From JAWUWD01 sp034112085 (GTDB lineage: Bacteria; Bacteroidota; Bacteroidia; Cytophagales; Cyclobacteriaceae): a stretch of 32,202 bases of DNA. This document shows positions 14,463 to 22,316 of the stretch, piece after piece. Below the pieces are notes generated by a model. The model saw only the letters and a list, made by a program, of their open reading frames with translations. It did not search any database and was not told the DNA's origin. The stretch covers positions 1 through 32,202 of the forward strand of contig JAWUWD010000063.1 in the NCBI GenBank assembly GCA_034112085.1, given 5' to 3'. The position numbers and the translations under genes are program-made. The number at the start of each line of letters is the position of its first letter. Within the stretch, counting starts at the first letter, position 1.

Positions 14463-17105
14463 TTATTCTCCACTCCTTAGCACCTCCGCTGGATTAAGTA
14501 ATGCTGATTTAATCGCTTGAAAGCTAATGGTGATGAATGCAATCAGCACTGCTATGATAACTGAAGCTAGTATAGGGAACATTCCCACATTCACTCTGTA
14601 TTCGAAAGCCAGAAGCCAAGAATTCATTGCGTAATACCCCAAGGGTGCCGCAATAACAAATGAAACCAATACCAGCTTGGCAAAATCACTAGAAATCATT
14701 ACTACCAATCCAGAAACGCTTGCTCCCAGCACTTTTCTCACACCAATTTCCTTAGCCCTTTGGATAGCTGTAAACGACACCAACCCAAAAAGCCCTAAGC
14801 AAGCTATTACGATAGCAAGTGTTGCGAAAACAGTGAATATTTTACCCAGTCTTTGCTCAGCTTGATATAATCTATCATATTCTTGATCTAAGAATTCATA
14901 CTCAAATGGCCTATGCGGTACTAATTCTTTCCAAGTACCCTCCAACCTATCCAATGTCTGAGAAATTCCTGTTGAATTTAATTTGATCAGCATGAGATTA
15001 TATTGTTCGGGCTCTATAAACATTGCCAAAGCATTGATCTTTCTATGCAATGGTGCAAAATGAAAATTTTTCACCACTCCACGAATCTCTCCTTTTCTTC
15101 CGTTGATTTCAGCTTTCATACCCACCGCCTCATCAGTTGATATAAAAAGTTGTTCTAATAATTCCTCATTGACGATGAACGCATGCTGTCTATCATCCTC
15201 GTTTTCAAGTGTTGACAACTCAAAATCACTGTCGGTGAAGTCAGTACCGGCTATCAATTCCATTTCCAAGGTATTCACAAAATCTCTATCCACGATTACT
15301 GCGTTGATGCTCAGTGAATTCTCCTCATTCAACCCATTGACTCTAATACTATAACCGCCCACTACCTCAACAGGGCTATCCGAACCGGCAGAAACATTTA
15401 TCACTTCTTGATCCCTCAACAATTCACCCTTTATTATTTCAAAATCAGCTGACATCTTTTTATCCATTGGTAATACCAACACATTCTCTTTGGTGTATCC
15501 CAACTTCTTATCACTCATAAAATTGAGCTGTTTGTATATCACGATTGTGCCAATGATCAGAAAAATAGAGATTCCAAATTGGAATACTACTAAGCCCTTG
15601 CGAATCCAAGCACCAGATCCAGCCATCTTAAAACTCCCCTTGAGTACTTGTGCAGGCTTGAACCCAGACAAGACCAATGCAGGGTAGGCTCCTGCCAAAA
15701 ATCCTACTACAAGCATAATCACCAAGATTGCCAATAAAAACATGGGGGTAAATACAGCGCCCATGTTAAGTACCTTTCCAGTCAATAAATTAAAAGGTGA
15801 TAACAGGAAATTGACCAATAAAATGGATATTAATATGGCAGAAATGGTTATTACAAATGACTCTCCAATGAACTGATAGAATAATTGTTTGCGCACAGCT
15901 CCCAACACCTTGCGCATTCCTACTTCTCTTCCTCGATCAACTGAGCGTGCTGTCGCTAAGTTCATATAGTTTACACAAGCAATTGTAAGTATCATAAGTC
16001 CTATCAAAGAAAATATGTAGACATACTTGATGCTGCTTTGTGGCTCTAATTCTGCCTCAATTTCTGAACGTAGGTGGATTTCCTTGATTGGCTTGAAATA
16101 GTATGAGAATTCATTCCCTCCAGCAAAAAATTCCTCACCCATCACTTCTCTTATGTTGTCATCCATCCCTTTTGACAATTGTGTCATGTCTGCACTATCA
16201 TTGAGTCTTACATAAGTAGTATAATTGGCATTCCTCCATATCTCCTTCTTGGCAGATAATAGACTCGAAAAAGAAGCCAAAATATCAAAAGTCAAATGAG
16301 AGTTGTCAGGAACATCCTTCGCCACTCCTGTAACCAAAAATTCTTTATTATTTACGGATAGTGATTTCCCAATAACATCCAAACTGCCAAAATACTTCTG
16401 GGCTGTTGATTCTGATAGCACCAAAGAATTAGGCTCAGTGAGTGCCTTAGCAGGGTCGCCTGAAATCAAAGGAAATGTCAATACATCAAAAAATGTGCTA
16501 TCAACATAGAGAAATCCTTCTTCCTGATATTGATCTTCTCCATTTTGGATTGCTACAGGACTAAACATCCCAATGCTAAATACGCGCACACCATTTTCTA
16601 CACTTTCAAATTCTCTTTGGATTGAAGGCAGAAGTGCTGTCGGGGTCATAGCCATTTTTCCTGAAGTTCCATTGTAGCTATAATCCACCCCAACCCTATA
16701 GGTATTGTCAGCATTCTCATGAAAATTATCATAACTCAATTCATGATTCACAAAAAGACCAATAAGGAGACAACAGGCTAATCCTATACCTAAGCCCATT
16801 ACATTGATTCCAGCATAGAGCTTTTGTTTCACCATACTTCTAATCGCTATTTTGAAATAATTCTTAAACATATCTATTGGGTTTGGGTTGTTGTAATTTT
16901 GAATTTGATGACTTGATTTCCTTAAATATGGACGAAGTGATTTTAGGACAGTCCACCAGTATTGTCTCTTTGCTGATTTCACCCCATTCACTTCAACTGA
17001 TTGATAAAATTCCTCTTCAAGGTCTCCTAGAACTTCCTCGCGATAATCGATATCACACCACCATGAGATGAGTTTAGTAGGCCATATTGGAAGAAAGGGT
17101 TTCAT
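14463..17105 (-). CDS. Large FtsX/MacB-type ABC permease with N-terminal prefix domain (PadR-linked orphan permease)
   Basis: 880 residues. Residues 1-70 form a soluble prefix domain (WWCDIDYREEVLGDLEEEFY; RQYWWTVLKSLRPYLRK) found on permeases encoded beside PadR regulators. The permease proper begins at M79 (MFKNYFKIAIRSM) and has two MacB-like units: each has a TM helix, an extracytoplasmic domain and three more helices (first unit TM1 about 98-118, FtsX part about 355-500; second unit FtsX part near the C-terminus with KEIGVRKVLGASVSG). Both units carry the RxxEIGxRKVxGA coupling motif. No ATPase gene is adjacent, so it may borrow the ATPase at 20035-20724. The ATG overlaps the padR stop by one base (TAATG), so the two are coupled. 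The linker before M79 resembles an old 5' leader. Confidence 0.9.
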   Translation of the reverse strand: MKPFLPIWPTKLISWWCDIDYREEVLGDLEEEFYQSVEVNGVKSAKRQYWWTVLKSLRPYLRKSSHQIQNYNNPNPIDMFKNYFKIAIRSMVKQKLYAGINVMGLGIGLACCLLIGLFVNHELSYDNFHENADNTYRVGVDYSYNGTSGKMAMTPTALLPSIQREFESVENGVRVFSIGMFSPVAIQNGEDQYQEEGFLYVDSTFFDVLTFPLISGDPAKALTEPNSLVLSESTAQKYFGSLDVIGKSLSVNNKEFLVTGVAKDVPDNSHLTFDILASFSSLLSAKKEIWRNANYTTYVRLNDSADMTQLSKGMDDNIREVMGEEFFAGGNEFSYYFKPIKEIHLRSEIEAELEPQSSIKYVYIFSLIGLMILTIACVNYMNLATARSVDRGREVGMRKVLGAVRKQLFYQFIGESFVITISAILISILLVNFLLSPFNLLTGKVLNMGAVFTPMFLLAILVIMLVVGFLAGAYPALVLSGFKPAQVLKGSFKMAGSGAWIRKGLVVFQFGISIFLIIGTIVIYKQLNFMSDKKLGYTKENVLVLPMDKKMSADFEIIKGELLRDQEVINVSAGSDSPVEVVGGYSIRVNGLNEENSLSINAVIVDRDFVNTLEMELIAGTDFTDSDFELSTLENEDDRQHAFIVNEELLEQLFISTDEAVGMKAEINGRKGEIRGVVKNFHFAPLHRKINALAMFIEPEQYNLMLIKLNSTGISQTLDRLEGTWKELVPHRPFEYEFLDQEYDRLYQAEQRLGKIFTVFATLAIVIACLGLFGLVSFTAIQRAKEIGVRKVLGASVSGLVVMISSDFAKLVLVSFVIAAPLGYYAMNSWLLAFEYRVNVGMFPILASVIIAVLIAFITISFQAIKSALLNPAEVLRSGE

Positions 17106-17437
17106 TAAGTATGGCTCAATTTTAATGGCTTATATGATATCCATAATCCTTCTCTCAACTCTTTAGAAGAAATAAGAGCTCGTTGACCGTAGCTAGTTAC
17201 TCTGAATATTTTCTTGCGCTTCCCTCCTCTTTGTTGGGTAGCTTCTCCCATAGTCGACTCTAAAAAACCCTTACCCTCCAGCCTATATAAAGCAGAATGA
17301 ATGGCACTTAGATTTATATTCCTATTAGTTCGTTCTATGATTTCTTCTTTGACCGCATTGCCATAAGCCTCCTCTTGTAGTATCCCTACTGTCAATAACA
17401 CTACCTCTTCAAATTCACCTAAATACGTTCCTTTCAT
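17105..17437 (-). CDS. PadR family transcriptional regulator
   Basis: 110-residue winged-helix regulator: LGEFEEVVLLTVGILQEEAY at 6-25, the recognition region around NLSAIHSALYRLEGKGFLES (42-61), then the wing with GGKRKKIFRVTSYGQRAL. The PadR subfamily is the short form without a long C-terminal coiled coil. It is the first gene of a two-gene unit with the prefix-domain permease (one-base overlap) and very likely represses that unit. A 17-bp AT dyad directly before its ATG is a good autoregulatory operator candidate. Confidence 0.92.
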   Translation of the reverse strand: MKGTYLGEFEEVVLLTVGILQEEAYGNAVKEEIIERTNRNINLSAIHSALYRLEGKGFLESTMGEATQQRGGKRKKIFRVTSYGQRALISSKELREGLWISYKPLKLSHT

Positions 17438-17441
17438 TAAT

Positions 17442-17458
17442 TTTATATTTTATATAAA
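17442..17458. promoter_or_regulatory. Candidate PadR operator
   Basis: TTTATAT-TTT-ATATAAA, a perfect 7-bp inverted repeat with a 3-bp spacer, lies 4 bp upstream of the padR ATG. The position fits autorepression; the low-complexity AT sequence limits confidence. Confidence 0.4.
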
Positions 17459-17483
17459 TGTAAATAATATCAATAAATATAAA

Positions 17484-17499
17484 GGGAGGTTCCTCTCCC
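17484..17499 (-). terminator. Weak terminator after the 790-residue permease
   Basis: On the minus strand GGGAG-a-GG-AA-CCTCCC followed by TTTATATTT forms a short GC stem with one bulge and a T-rich tail, 13 bp after the permease stop. It separates the adaptor/ATPase/permease genes from the padR unit. Confidence 0.5.
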
Positions 17500-17512
17500 G
17501 TTATATTCAACT

Positions 17513-19885
17513 CTATTCGTCTCTTAGTGTCAATGCTGGATTAGCATTTGCGGCTTTGGCTACTTTACTAATAACTACTAGTGCTGAAACTGCAAAGATA
17601 AATAGAGTCGGTATCAAAAATGTTACAAACCCAGCGTTGAGATAATAGGCCCAAATACTTGACATCATAGCATCTGTTGCAACATAACTTAATCCCGAAC
17701 CTAATATCGCTGCGATGAACAATATGATTGCAAATTGCCTGTTAACAATTTTGATTACATTGCCAACCGAAGCGCCCAAGACTCTCCTTACTCCAATTTC
17801 TTTCATTCTTTTGATGATATTTAAAGACACCAAGGTGTACAATCCAGATATCGATAGAAGTGTCGCTACGATTCCTAAGAACGTAAACATAGTGACAATA
17901 TTAGTATTGACTTCAAGTGAACTTGCCATATTTTCATCCAAGAAATCTGCATTGTAGAGTTTATTTCGAAATAGCTCTTTCCATGCTGCCTCCATGGATT
18001 CATTTACAGCAATAATATCACTCGCATCTGCGGTCACAATTAGATATCTATAATCTTCTTTAGGAGCATTTCTTAACATAGTAGGCTTCAATGGATCCCA
18101 GAATCCATTGATATAGAAATCTTTCACCACGCCAACAATATAGAGTTGTACCGTATCCATCCATACCACTCTTTTACTAATAGGATCATCCCACCCATAC
18201 ATTTTCACAAACGCCTCATTGACAATGGCTGACTCACCGCGATCTGTTTCAGAATCCATTCTAAAATCTCTTCCTTTTAGTATAGTCATGCCCATTGTAG
18301 AAATATACTCATCTCCCACATCCAATATATCTACCTCCACTTCTTTGTCTTCAAATTTGATAGGATCATTGTAGTAGCTCGAAAATATTTGATCTTTGGA
18401 TCCAGCCATTGATGTTATCCTAGTTTCTGAAGCCAAGCTATTTCGGTATGTTTCATACTCTCCCTGATCCTGCAATCTTGCATAGATTACTCCTTTCTTA
18501 TCAAAGCCTACATCGATAGCCTGCTGATACTCAGCGTTCTGAATAAAAGCAAGGCCCATGATCACCGCCAATAGCGTAAACATAAATTGAAAGGTCAATA
18601 GAACCTTACTCAAGATACTGGTCCCTCCAACTTTAAAGGTTCCCTTGAGAATTTCTGTCGGCTCAAATTTAGTGATGTATAAAGCTGGATAGCTTCCTGC
18701 AATCAGTCCTGTTGCGATCAGTAGACCAAATAAGAATAGTATTAAATCTAAATTCTCAGTATAGCTCAAGTCCAATACCATAAAATCCCACATTTCATTG
18801 TAAGCAGGCACTAAGAATTCTGCCATGATCAATCCAGCTACCAAAGCCATCAAACAAAGTAATATATTCTCTCCTAAAAACTGTAAGATCAAATGTTTGC
18901 GCATACCTCCCATTACTTTGCGAATACCTATCTCTTTCAAACGCTTACTAGAGATAGCAATAGAAGTATTGGTGAAGTTGAAACAAGCTATTAATAGTAA
19001 TAATACGGCCATCACCGTAGGTGCAACAACTGCAGCAGTCGGCATTGATCCAGACAAATAATGCGATATTTGTTCTTTTTCCCCTCTTACTGCCATCCCA
19101 ACCAGTGGGTCTAGATAGAATCTGGTAACATGGAAATCGTCTCTTGCATTATTTTGAGCTTCAATGTGTGATTGAAGTTGCTCTGTGATAATTGGTATCC
19201 GAGTCTTGTCTGTGATGTTCAAAAACAAGCTCGTATAAGACCTCCACCCATGCTCATCTACATCAGGGTTGAGATCAAAAAAGTTATCATAAAGTGTCAA
19301 AGCATCAAATCTAATGCTTGAATTTTGGGGCAATTTCTCAAACACTCCCCCTACTATATATTCTTTGGTGCTTCTGCCATAAGGTTGTGTAATTTGTTTA
19401 CCCAGTGGGTCCTCTTCTCCAAAATACTTTGAGGCCAATTCATCGCTAATCAAGATATTCCCCTTATTATCGAAATCTTTTGTACTTCCACTTAACAGAT
19501 TATAGGTGAATACTTTGAGCAGTTCCGGGTCAGCAAACCCAATCCTTGTTCTGAATAACTCATCTCCAATTCGGATATTGGATCGCGTACTACTATACCT
19601 GATGATATTCTCGACCTCAGTTAAGTTTTGCCTAACAGATAGTGCCATTGGTGTTGGCGTTATTCCATATTTAGTAGTATTCCCTTGAAATTCCCTAACG
19701 AAGTTGACGCGATATATGGATGAAGCATTAACATGCTCCTTGTCATAGCTATTATTATAATCATAGTTGAGATAGGCTACAATACAGCAAGCGAGCGCTA
19801 CACCCATCCCTAGTACATTGATGAGCACAAATACTTTGCTTTTCATCAAGCTACGCAGAGTTATTTTGAGATAATTTTTGAACAT
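17513..19885 (-). CDS. FtsX/MacB-type ABC transporter permease (two-unit, 8 TM)
   Basis: 790 residues in two MacB-like halves. TM1 is VFVLINVLGMGVALACCIVA (about 18-40), followed by a periplasmic domain up to about 285, then three helices with the ATPase-coupling motif KEIGIRKVMGGMRKHL. The second half repeats the plan with KEIGVRRVLGASVGNV and ends NPALTLRDE, typical for the family. Such permeases do not move a substrate through a channel but drive periplasmic machinery (MacB, LolCDE, FtsX mechanisms). Genes upstream on the same strand encode an ATPase and an HlyD-type adaptor, so these three are the natural complex. An intrinsic terminator between the ATPase and this gene suggests reduced readthrough or a separate promoter in 19886-19990. 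Confidence 0.92.
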   Translation of the reverse strand: MFKNYLKITLRSLMKSKVFVLINVLGMGVALACCIVAYLNYDYNNSYDKEHVNASSIYRVNFVREFQGNTTKYGITPTPMALSVRQNLTEVENIIRYSSTRSNIRIGDELFRTRIGFADPELLKVFTYNLLSGSTKDFDNKGNILISDELASKYFGEEDPLGKQITQPYGRSTKEYIVGGVFEKLPQNSSIRFDALTLYDNFFDLNPDVDEHGWRSYTSLFLNITDKTRIPIITEQLQSHIEAQNNARDDFHVTRFYLDPLVGMAVRGEKEQISHYLSGSMPTAAVVAPTVMAVLLLLIACFNFTNTSIAISSKRLKEIGIRKVMGGMRKHLILQFLGENILLCLMALVAGLIMAEFLVPAYNEMWDFMVLDLSYTENLDLILFLFGLLIATGLIAGSYPALYITKFEPTEILKGTFKVGGTSILSKVLLTFQFMFTLLAVIMGLAFIQNAEYQQAIDVGFDKKGVIYARLQDQGEYETYRNSLASETRITSMAGSKDQIFSSYYNDPIKFEDKEVEVDILDVGDEYISTMGMTILKGRDFRMDSETDRGESAIVNEAFVKMYGWDDPISKRVVWMDTVQLYIVGVVKDFYINGFWDPLKPTMLRNAPKEDYRYLIVTADASDIIAVNESMEAAWKELFRNKLYNADFLDENMASSLEVNTNIVTMFTFLGIVATLLSISGLYTLVSLNIIKRMKEIGVRRVLGASVGNVIKIVNRQFAIILFIAAILGSGLSYVATDAMMSSIWAYYLNAGFVTFLIPTLFIFAVSALVVISKVAKAANANPALTLRDE

Positions 19886-19994
19886 GGTTTTGAGTTGTTG
19901 TTACTGTTATAAGACTCTTATAGCAATAGAATGGTTGCATGAAACACACTAATTATCACAGTACGATGTATTACACACTACTGTAAGTAAAAAA

Positions 19995-20015
19995 AATCGG
20001 GACAATGTCCCGATT
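19995..20015 (-). terminator. Rho-independent terminator after the ABC ATPase gene
   Basis: AATCGGGAC / GTCCCGATT form a perfect 9-bp stem with an AAT loop, and on the minus strand the stem runs into eight T. This is a strong intrinsic terminator 19 bp after the ATPase stop, before the downstream permease gene. Confidence 0.9.
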
Positions 20016-20034
20016 CTCACTAAGTGTGTTATTA

Positions 20035-20724
20035 CTATATATGAAATTGCTCCTTGATGTTTTCAGTCACTACTTTACCATCAAATAAGTTAATCACTCT
20101 ATGTGCATAGTTTGCATCATAAGGAGAGTGAGTCACCATCACAATAGTGGTACCTGCTTCGTTCAACTGAGACAATAACTTCATTACTTCTTCACCATTT
20201 GCTGAATCCAAGTTACCTGTTGGCTCATCCGCCAAGATTACTTTAGGTTTAGCTACAATCGCCCTGGCAATAGCCACACGTTGTTGCTGTCCACCTGATA
20301 ACTGCTGTGGGAAGTGATTTCTTCTGTGCATGATGTTCATTCTCTCAAGTACTTCTTCTACTTTTTGCTTTCGCTCAGCAGATGGCACTTTCAAGTAAAG
20401 CAATGGTAGCTCAACATTTTCAAAAACAGTGAGTTCGTCAATTAAGTTAAAGCTTTGAAACACAAATCCGATAGACCCTTTTCTCAGTTGTGCACGCTGA
20501 CGTTCTGAAAACTTAGATACTTCGTGCTCGCCAAACCAGTATTCTCCATCAGAAGGATTATCTAATAAGCCTAGAATATTCAACAATGTGGATTTTCCAC
20601 ACCCAGAAGGCCCCATGATAGCCACGAATTCGCCTTCCTTGATTTCTACACTTATTTGATTGATTGCTGTTGTCTCAACCTCATCAGTAGTGTACAGTTT
20701 TTGTAATTTTTCAATTTTGATCAT
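20035..20724 (-). CDS. ABC transporter ATP-binding protein (LolD/MacB type)
   Basis: 229-residue nucleotide-binding subunit with Walker A GPSGCGKST (38-46), Q-loop VFQSFNLIDELTV (about 88-100), signature LSGGQQQR (142-149), Walker B VILADEPTGNLDS (162-174) and the H-loop VMVTHSPYDANYA. The ADEPTGNLDS form and the length point to the MacB/LolD/FtsE class that pairs with FtsX-type permeases. It lies 70 bp downstream of the adaptor gene and upstream of the permease, and it probably energises one or both permeases of the region. The start ATG at 20724 gives the standard MIKIEKLQKLY opening. Confidence 0.96.
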   Translation of the reverse strand: MIKIEKLQKLYTTDEVETTAINQISVEIKEGEFVAIMGPSGCGKSTLLNILGLLDNPSDGEYWFGEHEVSKFSERQRAQLRKGSIGFVFQSFNLIDELTVFENVELPLLYLKVPSAERKQKVEEVLERMNIMHRRNHFPQQLSGGQQQRVAIARAIVAKPKVILADEPTGNLDSANGEEVMKLLSQLNEAGTTIVMVTHSPYDANYAHRVINLFDGKVVTENIKEQFHI

Positions 20725-20794
20725 AGTTCTAAAATTTTGTGAGTGTTGTTATTGTTATTATGAGTTACGTTGTTTTATGTTTAATGTTTGATTC

Positions 20795-22042
20795 CTACCA
20801 TATGAGTACTTCGTTGTCACCGAAGTGATCGTACGAAGAAGTGATAACTTTATCCCCTGGTTGTAATCCATCGAGTACTTCGAAATTTTCTGTGTTTTTC
20901 CTTCCCAACCTTATATTTCTTCTTACCGCTTTATTGCTTCCTTCTTCTATTACAAAGACCCAGTTTCCACCAGTATCTTTATAAAATCCACCTACTGGTA
21001 ATAGTAGCTCCTCAGAAGATTGTCCTAATTCTATTCTCATCCTTAAAGACTGGCCTCTTCTAATTCCCTGTGGAGTTTCTCCATCAAACTCCATGTCGAC
21101 TTCAAACCTCCCACTAGTAATCGTAGGATAAATATATATAATCTTCATCTTATAAGACTTCCCTGCGAACTTAGTAGTTGCACCAAGTCCCTTAGAAATT
21201 CTCGGCAAGTATAATTCATCTATTGGAACTCTTACTTTATAGCTACCTACTATATCCACTTGTCCTACTCGCTGTCCTCTATTGATATTTTGTCCTTCCT
21301 GAAGCTGAGGAGTAGAAAGCTGTCCATCTATCGGTGCCTTAATCACTAAATTTTCCAATATTTGGTTGACACCTTCTAGGTTTTGCAGCATGCTCCTTTC
21401 AGATGAATTAAGTTGCTTGAGCTGCAATATTCTTGAAGTAGAGTCATTCTTGTATGAAGTAGAAGTTATTTCTTTTCTTCTGATGTTGAATTTATAATCA
21501 GCCTCTACTCGTTCAAAATCTTGTTTCGCAATTAGGTCTTTTTCTAATAGTGTTTTTTGCCTTGTATACTGAGGTCCCAAAATTGCCAACTGATTTTCAA
21601 TTTGCGCTAATGTTTGTTTTTGTATTAAATCGTTTTGATCAAGCTGTAATCTTGTCTGTCTTACACGATTTATTTGCTCATTTAATGAGTTTTCCTGTGA
21701 CAAAACACTCAACCTTAGGCTCGCATTTTGAAGCCCAATAATTGGATCTCCTTTTCTGACCATGGCACCACTCTCTCTAATTACTCTATTGATATTACCC
21801 CCTTCTACCGCATCCAAGAAAAATGTACGACTTGGAACAACGGCTCCAGTCTGTGGAATGAATTCTTGAAAGACTCCTTGATTGACTGTCGCAATAGTCA
21901 TCTTCTCAACATCTACCTTCAGTCTTGATCGCTTGTCAGCCCATCCTATCTGAAACACAATCAATCCTAATAGTAACACTCCACCAATGATGTAAGATAT
22001 CTTCTTTAGTGTCCACTTTTTCTTTTTAATGACCTTGTCCAT
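20795..22042 (-). CDS. Periplasmic adaptor (HlyD/MacA-like membrane fusion protein)
   Basis: 415 residues with one N-terminal membrane anchor (about 15-34, ISYIIGGVLLLGLIVFQIGWA) and no lipobox. A lipoyl/barrel half (GAMVRKGDPIIGLQNASL) leads into a long coiled-coil hairpin (about 105-215), returns to the second lipoyl half (VIKAPIDGQLSTPQLQEGQNINRGQRV), and ends in beta-barrel and membrane-proximal domains (GLQPGDKVITSSYDHF). It would bridge the inner-membrane ABC complex to an outer-membrane channel, though no TolC-like gene is in the window. It is the first gene of the unit, 44 bp or more downstream of a sigma-54-like element, and divergent from the response regulator. Confidence 0.93.
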   Translation of the reverse strand: MDKVIKKKKWTLKKISYIIGGVLLLGLIVFQIGWADKRSRLKVDVEKMTIATVNQGVFQEFIPQTGAVVPSRTFFLDAVEGGNINRVIRESGAMVRKGDPIIGLQNASLRLSVLSQENSLNEQINRVRQTRLQLDQNDLIQKQTLAQIENQLAILGPQYTRQKTLLEKDLIAKQDFERVEADYKFNIRRKEITSTSYKNDSTSRILQLKQLNSSERSMLQNLEGVNQILENLVIKAPIDGQLSTPQLQEGQNINRGQRVGQVDIVGSYKVRVPIDELYLPRISKGLGATTKFAGKSYKMKIIYIYPTITSGRFEVDMEFDGETPQGIRRGQSLRMRIELGQSSEELLLPVGGFYKDTGGNWVFVIEEGSNKAVRRNIRLGRKNTENFEVLDGLQPGDKVITSSYDHFGDNEVLIW

Positions 22043-22083
22043 ATAGTTGTTGTTATCAATAATTTATTTCGTGCTGAGCCTAT

Positions 22084-22101
22084 TGCCAACAAGTGTGCCA
22101 A
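22084..22101 (-). promoter_or_regulatory. Near-consensus sigma-54 (-24/-12) element for the adaptor operon
   Basis: The minus strand reads TTGGCACACTTGTTGGCA. It matches TGGCAC-N5-TTG of the consensus but has GG in place of GC at the -12 position (or GC with an 11-bp instead of 10-bp spacer). It lies about 42 bp upstream of the adaptor ATG, in the correct orientation. Confidence 0.5.
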
Positions 22102-22140
22102 TACAAAATCATTGCTAAAATCAATTAAATACATACATTA

Positions 22141-22212
22141 GCAGTCCGATATCGTTCAACACCGAACGAACACGTCCGATATCGAGCGGTCACGAATTAA
22201 ACCGTTCGTCAC
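22141..22212. promoter_or_regulatory. Repeat cluster: candidate enhancer (UAS) for the NtrC-type regulator
   Basis: GTCCGATATCG occurs twice (22144-22154 and 22174-22184), exactly 30 bp apart. Between them are TCGTTC (22152-22157) and GAACGA (22164-22169) as an inverted repeat with a 6-bp spacer, and CCGTTCG follows at 22202-22208. The block is GC-rich against AT-rich flanks. It lies between two outward-facing -24/-12 elements, which suits bidirectional enhancer use. Confidence 0.55.
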
Positions 22213-22274
22213 AAATACATAACAATGCATACAGATATCCTCGTATCAATGATTCAATACACTAGCTATGACAT

Positions 22275-22290
22275 AGGCATCTTGTTTGCT
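22275..22290 (+). promoter_or_regulatory. Sigma-54 (-24/-12) promoter candidate for the regulator-kinase operon
   Basis: AGGCATCTTGTTTGCT has GG (22276-22277) and GC (22288-22289) separated by exactly 10 bp, with CA and TTGCT matching the consensus. The -12 GC is 27 bp from the ATG at 22317. A perfect inverted repeat GACATAG/CTATGTC (22270-22276, 22289-22295) overlaps it, so an operator for another regulator is the alternative reading. Confidence 0.55.
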
Positions 22291-22316
22291 ATGTCAAGCA
22301 AAGAATATCGAAGATT

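Noticed and set aside
19886..19994. Sigma-54 promoter before the 790-residue permease
   Set aside because: No GG-N10-GC pair was found on the minus strand in this gap.
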